DNA from: JALYRV01 sp035512575
GTDB lineage: Bacteria; Acidobacteriota; Vicinamibacteria; Vicinamibacterales; SCN-69-37
DNA: 21,038 nt
NCBI GenBank assembly: GCA_035512575.1
Contig: DATKDT010000003.1
Location: 1-21,038, forward strand
Direction of reading: 5' to 3'
In this document: positions 15,358-21,038 of the stretch, in pieces
Position numbering within the stretch: position 1 is the stretch's first letter
How the letters are laid out: the number at the start of each line of letters is the position of its first letter
The notes under the pieces: model-generated
The model's input: the letters and a program-made list of their open reading frames with translations, nothing else
Databases searched by the model: none
What the model was told of the DNA's origin: nothing
Translations under genes and position numbers: made by a program

Positions 15358-15824
15358 GCAAGACGCGGCGCACTTTCGCGGTCGACACGAACTGCATCGT
15401 CGCGGCGCTGTCTCCGTTGCACATGCACCACCGGGCTGCACTTGCGGAGTGCGGGCGGCGGCTCGACCGCGGGGAGCACATGGTCGTACCCGCCTCTGCG
15501 CTGATCGAAGCCTACGCCGTGCTGACGCGCCTGCCGATGCCGCAGCGCCTGGAGCCTTCCGACGCGATGACGCTGCTCGACGCGAACTTTCTGAAGCAGG
15601 GACAAGTGGTCGGTACCGATCCCGCGCGCGTCCCTGACCTCTTACGCCTGTTCGTGGACTCCGGTGTCGCAGGGGGCCGCACCTACGATGCGCTGATCGC
15701 CGAGGCCGCGCGCGAGGCGGGCGCCGACGTGATCCTCACGTTCAATCGCCGCCACTTCGAACCCGCGCCGCACGGGGTGGCCGTTGTCGAACCCGCCGAT
15801 GATCCGCCCGGCGGCGGCGCCTAA
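15354..15824 (+). CDS. PIN-domain toxin (VapC-like ribonuclease)
   Basis: PIN-fold metal-dependent RNase, 156 residues, expected to cleave RNA (tRNA or rRNA in studied VapCs). Acidic residues at the family positions are Asp11 (AVDTN), Glu52 (SALIEAYAVL), Asp112 (TYDALIAEAA) and Asp125 (GADVILTFNRRHF); the fourth-region residue often seen as Asp is Asn131 here, a common variant. The start is TTG 15354, overlapping the antitoxin stop by 4 bases (TTGA), so translation is likely coupled; the next ATG would delete the first catalytic aspartate. The stop lies 2 bases from the convergent waaA stop. No frameshift or decay is seen. Confidence 0.88.
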   Translation: MSKTRRTFAVDTNCIVAALSPLHMHHRAALAECGRRLDRGEHMVVPASALIEAYAVLTRLPMPQRLEPSDAMTLLDANFLKQGQVVGTDPARVPDLLRLFVDSGVAGGRTYDALIAEAAREAGADVILTFNRRHFEPAPHGVAVVEPADDPPGGGA

Positions 15825-15826
15825 TT

Positions 15827-17161
15827 TCAGTTGACGATCCGGAACGGCCGGATCTGCCCGCGCGGGCCATCCGACGGAAAGACGGCGGCGATCGCCTGAA
15901 GGGTGCGGTCCTTCGCCCCGCGGTTTGCCTCGACGAGCGCCTGCGCCGCCGCGCCGAGCCGCGCCCGCAGGACGGGGTCGCCCAACACCTTGAACAGCAC
16001 GTCGCCGAACTCGCGCGCCGACTGCACCTGCAGCGCGCCCTGCCCCTCGACGAACGCCCGCGCGATCTCGGCGAAGTTCTGCATGTGCGGGCCGAACAGA
16101 ATCGCCTTGCCGTGAATCGCCGGCTCGAGGATGTTGTGGCCGCCCCAATCCACGAGGCTGCCGCCGACGAACACGGCCGTCGCCACCGGGAACAGGTGCG
16201 GCAGCTCCCCGATCGTGTCGAGCACCACGACGTCGTGCTGCGGCTCGGCGTCGACGGGCAGATCGGTGCGGCGCGCGACGCGAAGGCCTGAGTTGCGTAC
16301 CAGGTCCACGACGTCGCCGAAGCGCTCCGGCTTGCGCGGCGCGATCACGAGCAGCGCGTCGGGCCACGCGCGCTGCACGGGCCTGAACGCCTCGAGCACC
16401 AGCTCCTCTTCGCCCTTCAGCGTCGACGCGGCAATCAGGACGTGGCGCCCGGGCTTGACCTTGAAGTACCGCAGCACACGATGCGCCCCGCGGCCCGTCG
16501 TCACGGCCGACGGCAGCTCCACCGAGTCGAACTTCAGGCTGCCGGTAATCACCACGCGCGCCGGGTCGGCGCCCATCTCGATGATGCGGCGCGCCGATTC
16601 CTCGCCCTGCATGCAAAACCGGTCGACGTCCGACAGGACCTCTTTGAAGAAGAAGCGCGCCAGCTTGTAGCGCGGATACGACCGCTGCGAGATGCGGCCG
16701 TTGACGAGGACGGTCTTGACGCCGCGGCGGCGGCACTCACGCAGCAGGTTGGGCCAGAGCTCCGTTTCCATCATCACGAACAGCCGCGGCCGCACGAGCC
16801 CGAGCGTGCGGCGGATGATGAACGCCAGATCGAACGGAAAGAAGAACACGCCGTCGACCTGCTGCAGGTGCGTCCGCGCCACCTGCTGCCCCGTCATGGT
16901 CGTGGTCGACACGAACAGGCGGAGGCGCGGGTAACGGGCCCGGAGGTCGCCGACCAGCGCGCGCGCGGTCAGCACCTCGCCCACCGAGACGGCATGGATC
17001 CAGATGGCGTCGTCGGCATCCAGATTGAAGGAGAGGGGCAGGTAGCCGAGCCGCTGCGGGAGGCTGCCGACATACTTCCGGTAGCGGATCGCCTGGTACA
17101 CGAAGTAGGGCGACGCCAGGACGAAAATCGCGAAAATCGCGACGGTATACAGCGTGTGCAT
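15827..17161 (-). CDS. waaA: 3-deoxy-D-manno-octulosonic acid transferase
   Basis: Transfers Kdo from CMP-Kdo to lipid IVA on the inner membrane, the committed start of the LPS core. The protein has 444 residues, a usual length. An N-terminal hydrophobic helix (about residues 4-22) anchors it. The catalytic HAVSVGE gives Glu62. Also seen are FVSTTTMTGQQVA, ETELWPNLL, LVNGRIS, VIAPRKPERF and the donor-binding GGSLVDWGGHNILEPA. The start is ATG 17161 with no clear Shine-Dalgarno. It is divergent from gap. Lipid A genes would be expected immediately downstream, but the convergent VapBC-like pair and the ATPase come first. Whether it adds one or two Kdo residues cannot be read here. Confidence 0.95.
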   Translation of the reverse strand: MHTLYTVAIFAIFVLASPYFVYQAIRYRKYVGSLPQRLGYLPLSFNLDADDAIWIHAVSVGEVLTARALVGDLRARYPRLRLFVSTTTMTGQQVARTHLQQVDGVFFFPFDLAFIIRRTLGLVRPRLFVMMETELWPNLLRECRRRGVKTVLVNGRISQRSYPRYKLARFFFKEVLSDVDRFCMQGEESARRIIEMGADPARVVITGSLKFDSVELPSAVTTGRGAHRVLRYFKVKPGRHVLIAASTLKGEEELVLEAFRPVQRAWPDALLVIAPRKPERFGDVVDLVRNSGLRVARRTDLPVDAEPQHDVVVLDTIGELPHLFPVATAVFVGGSLVDWGGHNILEPAIHGKAILFGPHMQNFAEIARAFVEGQGALQVQSAREFGDVLFKVLGDPVLRARLGAAAQALVEANRGAKDRTLQAIAAVFPSDGPRGQIRPFRIVN

Positions 17162-17214
17162 CCGGGAAAGGAGTATGCACTAAAATGGCCGATCGAGGAG
17201 CGAGCCGCAGACAC

Positions 17215-18222
17215 ATGGCGATCAAAGTAGGCATCAACGGCTTCGGGCGCATCGGCCGCAACATCATGCGGGCGGCGATGGCGTATGACGACATCGACAT
17301 CGTGGCGGTGAACGACCTCACCGACGCGGCGACGCTCGCCCACCTGTTGAAGTACGACTCGATCCTCGGCAACCTGAAGGCCGATATCAGCGCGAAGGGC
17401 GCGACAATCAGCGTCGACGGCGACGCGTTCGAGGTGCTGTCGGAGAAGGATCCCGCGAAGCTGCCGTGGAAGTCGCTGGGCGTCGAGGTGGTCTTCGAGG
17501 GCACCGGCCGGTTCACCGCGCGCGACGACGCGGCGAAGCACGTGTCGGCGGGCGCGAAGCGCGTGATCATCACGGCGCCGGCGAAGAAGCCCGACGTCAC
17601 GCTGCTGATGGGCGTCAATCACGACAGCTACGACCCGGCAACGCACCAGATCGTGTCGAACGCGTCGTGCACGACCAACTGCCTCGCGCCGATGGCCAAG
17701 GTGCTGCACGAGACGTTCGGCATCAAACAGGGCTGGATGACGACGGTGCACTCGTACACCAACGACCAGCAGCTGCTCGATTTGCCACACACGGACCTGC
17801 GGCGCGCACGCGCCGCGGCGCTGTCGATCATCCCGACCACGACGGGCGCGGCGACGGCCGTCGGCGAAGTGATGCCGGAGCTGAAAGGCAAACTCGACGG
17901 CATCTCGATGCGCGTGCCGACGCCGAACGTGTCGTGCGTCGATCTCGTGGCCAACCTCGGGAAGCCCGCGACGGCCGAGGCGATCAACGCGGCGTTCAAG
18001 AAGGCGGCGGACGGGCCGCTCAAGGGCATTCTGCAGTACGTCGAGGAGCCGCTCGTGTCGATCGACTTCCGCGGCAACCCGCACTCGTCGATCGTCGATG
18101 CGCCGTACACCAAAGTCATGGGCGACAGCTTCATCAAGGTGCTGTCGTGGTACGACAACGAGTGGGGATATTCGAGCCGCTGCGTCGACCTGCTGCGGTT
18201 CATGGCCGGCAAAGGACTTTAA
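17215..18222 (+). CDS. gap: Glyceraldehyde-3-phosphate dehydrogenase, type I
   Basis: Cytosolic NAD-dependent glycolytic enzyme converting glyceraldehyde 3-phosphate to 1,3-bisphosphoglycerate. The protein has 335 residues from ATG 17215. The N-terminus IKVGINGFGRIGRN is the NAD-binding start; catalytic Cys152 lies in SNASCTTNCLAP and His179 in VHSYTNDQ; the C-terminal SWYDNEWGYS is conserved. ATG 17185 is in frame and has AAGGAG 11 bases before it, while ATG 17215 has GAGGAG at 14 bases. Family alignment favours 17215. A TAAAAT at 17181-17186 resembles a -10 box, without a clear -35. First gene of gap-pgk-tpiA-secG, divergent from waaA. Confidence 0.96.
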   Translation: MAIKVGINGFGRIGRNIMRAAMAYDDIDIVAVNDLTDAATLAHLLKYDSILGNLKADISAKGATISVDGDAFEVLSEKDPAKLPWKSLGVEVVFEGTGRFTARDDAAKHVSAGAKRVIITAPAKKPDVTLLMGVNHDSYDPATHQIVSNASCTTNCLAPMAKVLHETFGIKQGWMTTVHSYTNDQQLLDLPHTDLRRARAAALSIIPTTTGAATAVGEVMPELKGKLDGISMRVPTPNVSCVDLVANLGKPATAEAINAAFKKAADGPLKGILQYVEEPLVSIDFRGNPHSSIVDAPYTKVMGDSFIKVLSWYDNEWGYSSRCVDLLRFMAGKGL

Positions 18223-19487
18223 TGGCCGCGCGTGCGCAGGGAGCGGAGCGGGGCGATGGGGCCCCGCGAGCGACCGAGCCAGGCGGGGTGCAGGGGTCCC
18301 CGCCGACTAGGTCGATGCGCGACATGCAGCTCGAAGGCAGGCGGGTGTTCGTGCGCGTCGACTTCAACGTGCCGATCACGGGCGGCCGCATTGCCGACGA
18401 CACGCGCATCAAGTCGTCGCTGCCGACGATCGAGCACGTGCTGGCCCGGAAGCCGAAGGTGCTGCTGCTCGCCTCGCACCTCGGGCGTCCCAAGGGAAAG
18501 CCGAATCCGGAGTACTCGCTGGCGCCCGTGGCCAAGCGGCTCGAAGAGCTGCTCGGCCGCCCCGTCGTCTTTGCCGGAGACGCGGTCGGTGACGCGGTGA
18601 AGAAAGCGGTCGACCAGGCGGGCGCGGGCGGTGTCGTGCTGCTCGAGAACCTGCGGTTCCATGCGGGAGAAGAGAAGAACGACGCGGCGTTCGCACAGCA
18701 GCTGGGCGAGCTGGCCGACGTCTACGTCAACGACGCGTTCGGCGCGGCGCATCGCGCGCACGCCTCCACCGAAGGCATCGTCCGGCACGTAAGCGAATCG
18801 GGCACTGGACTGCTGATGGAAGCCGAGCTGAAGCATCTCGGCGCGGCCATCACGAATCCGGCGCGGCCGTTCGTCGCGATTCTCGGAGGCGCGAAGGTTT
18901 CCGACAAGATCGAAGTCATCGAGAATCTGCTCGACAAGGTCGACGCGTTGCTCATCGGCGGCGCGATGGCGTATACCTTCTTCAAGGCGAAGGGCATGCC
19001 GGTCGGCACGTCACTCGTCGAGGACGACAGGCTCGACACCGCGCGCGACGTCCTGGCGCGCGCCGCGGCCAGGCCCGGGCTGCGGTTCGAGCTGCCGGTC
19101 GACCACGTCGTGGCCCCGAAGCTCGAAGCCGGCGCGCCGTCCGAAACCATCAACGTGGACGACGCCGCCATCGGAGATCGGATGGGCCTGGACATCGGGC
19201 CGCGGACGATCGCGACCTATGCCAACATCATTCGGGGCGCGAAGACCGTCGTCTGGAACGGCCCGATGGGCGTCTTCGAGATCGACGCGTTCGCCCGCGG
19301 CACCATGGCCGTGGCGGAAGCCGTCGCCAGCGTCGACGGATCGACCATCATCGGAGGCGGAGACTCGATCGCGGCGGTAACCAAAGCCGGCGTGGCCGAT
19401 CGCATCACGCACATATCAACCGGCGGCGGCGCGTCGCTGGAACTGCTCGGCGGCCAATTGCTCCCCGGAGTGGAGGCGCTTTCATGA
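18222..19487 (+). CDS. pgk: Phosphoglycerate kinase (start at 18222 or 18315)
   Basis: Transfers phosphate from 1,3-bisphosphoglycerate to ADP. Conserved blocks: VFVRVDFNVP, LLASHLGRPKG, LLENLRFHAGE, YVNDAFGAAHRAHAS, FVAILGGAKVSDKI, VWNGPMGVFE and the C-terminal TIIGGGDS and STGGGAS. ATG 18222 overlaps the gap stop by one base (TAATG) and has AAAGGA at 5 bases, an ideal coupled start, but gives 421 residues with a 31-residue Gly/Arg/Pro-rich extension encoded by a hairpin-rich stretch. ATG 18315 gives 390 residues, the family's normal length, but only a weak AGG before it. Conservation starts just after Met18315. The stop overlaps tpiA by 4 bases (ATGA). Identity is certain; the N-terminus is not. 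Confidence 0.93.
   Translation: MAARAQGAERGDGAPRATEPGGVQGSPPTRSMRDMQLEGRRVFVRVDFNVPITGGRIADDTRIKSSLPTIEHVLARKPKVLLLASHLGRPKGKPNPEYSLAPVAKRLEELLGRPVVFAGDAVGDAVKKAVDQAGAGGVVLLENLRFHAGEEKNDAAFAQQLGELADVYVNDAFGAAHRAHASTEGIVRHVSESGTGLLMEAELKHLGAAITNPARPFVAILGGAKVSDKIEVIENLLDKVDALLIGGAMAYTFFKAKGMPVGTSLVEDDRLDTARDVLARAAARPGLRFELPVDHVVAPKLEAGAPSETINVDDAAIGDRMGLDIGPRTIATYANIIRGAKTVVWNGPMGVFEIDAFARGTMAVAEAVASVDGSTIIGGGDSIAAVTKAGVADRITHISTGGGASLELLGGQLLPGVEALS
18248..18304 (+). repeat. Two GC hairpins at the gap-pgk junction
   Basis: Hairpin 1 has arms GCGGGGC (18248-18254) and GCCCCGC (18261-18267) with a 6-base loop. Hairpin 2 has arms GGCGGGG (18282-18288) and CCCCGCC (18298-18304) with a 9-base loop. 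Neither is followed by a T-run, so they are poor intrinsic terminators. Base composition and repetitiveness differ from the flanking genes. It may be an interspersed palindromic element or an mRNA-processing or stability structure. Confidence 0.5.
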
Positions 19488-20263
19488 GACGTCCCATCGT
19501 CGTCGCCAACTGGAAGATGCACAAGACGGTGCACGAGGCCGTCGTCTACGTCAAAGAGCTGAGGCAGCTCGTGAAGGACGTGCACGACGCCGAGATTGTG
19601 GTGGCGCCGCCGTTCACGGCGCTGCACGCCGCGATGGAAGCCGCGCGCGCGTCGAACATTGCGATTGCCGCGCAGGACGTGTATGTCGAGAAGGAGGGCG
19701 CGTTCACCGGCGCCGTCAGCGCGGACATGGTCAAGGAAGCGGGCGCCGAATTCGCGATCGTCGGCCACTCCGAGCGGCGCCGCGTGTTCGGCGACACCGA
19801 CGAGATCGTCAACCGCAAGGCGCGCGCGGCGGACGCCGCCGGGCTGACGCCCATCATCTGCATCGGCGAGACGCTGGAGGAGCGCGAGCGCAACGAGACG
19901 ATGCGCGTGCTCGACCAGCAAATCAAGGCCGGGCTCGACGGTTTCACGGGCGATCACATCGCGGAATTCGTGATCGCCTACGAGCCGGTGTGGGCGATCG
20001 GGACGGGGCGAAACGCGTCAGCCGAGCAGGCCGGCGAGGCCCATGCGCACATCCGGCAGCGCCTGCGCGGCTGGTTCGGCGCGACCGCAGCCGAGGGCTG
20101 CCGCATTCTCTACGGGGGCAGCGTGAAGTCCGATAACGTGGCGGCGATTGCGGCGCAGCCCGAGGTGGACGGCTCCCTGGTGGGCGGCGCCAGCCTGGAT
20201 TCGGCTGGTTTCTACGAAATCGTGCGCCAGAGCGGCCGCGAACGGCGCGCGGTCGAGCGGTAG
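19484..20263 (+). CDS. tpiA: Triose-phosphate isomerase
   Basis: Interconverts dihydroxyacetone phosphate and glyceraldehyde 3-phosphate. The protein has 259 residues, slightly longer than usual because of an Arg-rich C-terminal end. Active-site residues are all present: Asn9 and Lys11 in ANWKMH, His95 in VGHSERR and Glu167 in AYEPVWAIGTG; the phosphate-binding YGGSVKSDN and VGGASLD follow. ATG 19484 overlaps the pgk stop by 4 bases (ATGA), giving a tightly coupled operon. A perfect 20-base palindrome follows immediately after the TAG. Confidence 0.96.
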   Translation: MRRPIVVANWKMHKTVHEAVVYVKELRQLVKDVHDAEIVVAPPFTALHAAMEAARASNIAIAAQDVYVEKEGAFTGAVSADMVKEAGAEFAIVGHSERRRVFGDTDEIVNRKARAADAAGLTPIICIGETLEERERNETMRVLDQQIKAGLDGFTGDHIAEFVIAYEPVWAIGTGRNASAEQAGEAHAHIRQRLRGWFGATAAEGCRILYGGSVKSDNVAAIAAQPEVDGSLVGGASLDSAGFYEIVRQSGRERRAVER

Positions 20264-20283
20264 CGCAGGCCTGCAGGCCTGCG
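20264..20283. repeat. 20-base perfect palindrome between tpiA and secG
   Basis: CGCAGGCCTG (20264-20273) is followed at once by its exact inverted copy CAGGCCTGCG (20274-20283), starting at the base after the tpiA stop; TTT follows. With no spacer, an RNA hairpin would lose its central pairs. A TATACT (20291-20296) lies between it and the secG ATG. It could be a weak terminator, a protein-binding site for secG or a fragment of a dispersed repeat. Confidence 0.55.
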
Positions 20284-20304
20284 TTTCGGCTATACTAGGC
20301 AGCT

Positions 20305-20610
20305 ATGTTTTACGCCGTCACCGCGTTCTATGTTCTGGTCTGCTTCCTGCTGCTGACTGTCGTGCTGCTGCAGCGGGGCAAGGGCGGCGACATTGCGGCC
20401 GCCTTCGGCGGCGGCGGCTCGCAGACGGCGTTCGGCGCCCGCGCCGGCGCGTCGCTGCTGACCCGGGCAACGACGATTCTGGCGGCGCTGTTCATGCTCG
20501 GCTCGCTCGCGCTCGGCATCATGTGGCGCAAGGGCGAGGGCTCGGTGGTGAGCGGCGTCGGCGGCGGCACGCCCCCGCCGGTGCAGGCGCCGGAAACGCC
20601 CGGTCAGTAG
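20305..20610 (+). CDS. secG: Preprotein translocase subunit SecG
   Basis: Small inner-membrane subunit of the SecYEG channel that aids protein export. The protein has 101 residues with two membrane helices (about 3-21 and 54-73). Between them is the conserved LLQRGKGGDIAAAFGGGGSQTAFGARAG loop followed by LTRATTILAALFM, which together identify SecG. The tail is Gly/Pro-rich and low in complexity, as often seen. ATG 20305 has AGG five bases before it. It lies 41 bases after tpiA; the gap-pgk-tpiA-secG order is a known arrangement in several phyla. A TATACT nearby suggests it may also have its own promoter. Confidence 0.93.
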   Translation: MFYAVTAFYVLVCFLLLTVVLLQRGKGGDIAAAFGGGGSQTAFGARAGASLLTRATTILAALFMLGSLALGIMWRKGEGSVVSGVGGGTPPPVQAPETPGQ

Positions 20611-20621
20611 CTCGACAACGG

Positions 20622-20654
20622 CCGCGCACTGCCTGCGCGGGCGGACCTTTTATT
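20622..20654 (+). terminator. Possible terminator after secG
   Basis: Perfect 7-base stem CCGCGCA / TGCGCGG with loop CTGCC, then GCGGACC and TTTTATT. The T-run starts 7 bases after the stem, further than ideal; an alternative pairing of GGCCGC with GCGGACC (one bulge) would bring it next to the stem. It lies 11 bases after the secG stop and before tRNA-Leu. Confidence 0.45.
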
Positions 20655-20687
20655 CACCGAAGCTTGCGGCCGCGAGCGAAGGTGAAC

Positions 20688-20774
20688 GTGGAAGTGGCGG
20701 AATTGGCAGACGCACCAGCTTGAGGGGCTGGCGGGAGCAATCCCGTGGAGGTTCGAGTCCTCTCTTCCGCACCA
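20688..20774 (+). tRNA. tRNA-Leu (anticodon GAG)
   Basis: Class II tRNA of 87 bases with a long variable arm (GGGAGCAATCCC). Acceptor GTGGAAG pairs with CTTCCGC, including a U2-G71 wobble. The anticodon arm CCAGC-TTGAGGG-GCTGG puts GAG in the decoding position, reading CUC/CUU. The T-arm is AGAGG/CCTCT-type with GTTCGAGTC, the discriminator is A and CCA is encoded at 20772-20774. Confidence 0.95.
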
Positions 20775-21038
20775 TCTTTAGAATCAACAATTTACAGAGA
20801 GTCTGACGCCGCCGGAGCGCCGCGACGGTGCCATCGCATCGGGGCGTTTGTGCGAACGACGTGCGAAACGGGCGCAGATCCTGTCCGCCTCCACAGGAGC
20901 GAGGCGACCTGGCCAGTTTTCGATGCACCCAACCGCAGTGACCATCCGCAGCCCTTCCCCCGCCGTAGGCCTGCGCAGCGGGCGGATCGGGACGTCGCAG
21001 GCTTACAGGAGGCCCTGAAGGCCGCGACCGGCCCTTTT
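20775..21038. other. 264-base tail after tRNA-Leu with no recognised gene
   Basis: Nothing here matches a family I know. One plus-strand frame stays open from within the tRNA to the window end without an early ATG, and a second is open for most of the stretch; both are expected by chance at this GC content. The first few dozen bases are clearly more AT-rich than the rest. The position directly 3' of a tRNA is a classic integration site, but no integrase or repeat of the tRNA end is visible. Confidence 0.4.

Noticed and set aside
13854..15824. A defence-system island
   Set aside because: Only one ATPase and one toxin-antitoxin pair are present, with no restriction, nuclease, integrase or phage genes; the evidence supports a small accessory insert only.
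17466..18221. Very long upstream extension of pgk through gap
   Set aside because: The segment overlaps gap in another frame and gives low-complexity Arg/Gly sequence; only starts at 18222 or 18315 are plausible.
20650..20928. Minus-strand frame containing KRGLEPPRDCSRQP
   Set aside because: That peptide is the well-known artefact of translating the antisense of a tRNA-Leu gene.

Overview
This is a 21 kb, very GC-rich chromosomal window from a diderm (LPS-making) bacterium. Lipid A, Kdo and heptose genes prove a Gram-negative envelope. The GC content, the gene orders (waaA/lpxK/lpxL/waaF/gmhB/hldA/hldC and gap-pgk-tpiA-secG) and the flavour of the accessory genes suggest Acidobacteriota, perhaps Vicinamibacteria. 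That placement is an inference from memory of the families and was not searched. No rRNA, IS element, CRISPR array or phage module is visible.

Layout. (1) 1-4277, minus strand: a cell-envelope block read from cardiolipin synthase through a receiver-only response regulator to a class A penicillin-binding protein cut off by the window's left edge. (2) 4382-7021, plus strand: a tight pair, a CsaB-like polysaccharide pyruvyl transferase and an FAD-dependent oxidoreductase. (3) 7026-7259, minus strand: tRNA-Val(UAC) and tRNA-Asp(GUC) with a possible terminator. (4) 7296-13835, minus strand: a compact lipid A/inner-core operon (lpxK, lpxL-type acyltransferase, waaF, gmhB, hldA, hldC, waaC-type transferase, small ICMT-like membrane protein), in which most junctions overlap by 1-11 bases. 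(5) 13854-15824: an accessory insert made of a minus-strand AAA/DUF4143 ATPase and a divergent plus-strand VapBC-like toxin-antitoxin pair. Their 88-base shared upstream region carries two palindromes. The insert separates lpxK from its expected partner waaA. (6) 15827-17161, minus strand: waaA (Kdo transferase). (7) 17215-20610, plus strand: gap, pgk, tpiA, secG, then a possible terminator, tRNA-Leu(GAG) and a 264-base tail with no recognised gene.

How the genes work together. GmhB, HldA and HldC supply three of the steps to ADP-heptose. WaaA adds Kdo to lipid A, two heptosyltransferases extend the inner core, LpxK phosphorylates lipid A at the 4' position and the LpxL-type enzyme adds a secondary acyl chain. 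GmhA and HldD are not in this window. The gap-pgk-tpiA genes form a triose-phosphate glycolysis operon, with secG at its end.

Most of the window is ordinary housekeeping. The parts worth a second look are the ATPase/VapBC insert with its two palindromes, the hairpin-rich gap-pgk junction that leaves pgk with two plausible starts, a 20-base perfect palindrome before secG, and substitutions at two usually conserved positions in LpxK. I did not find a clearly new system.
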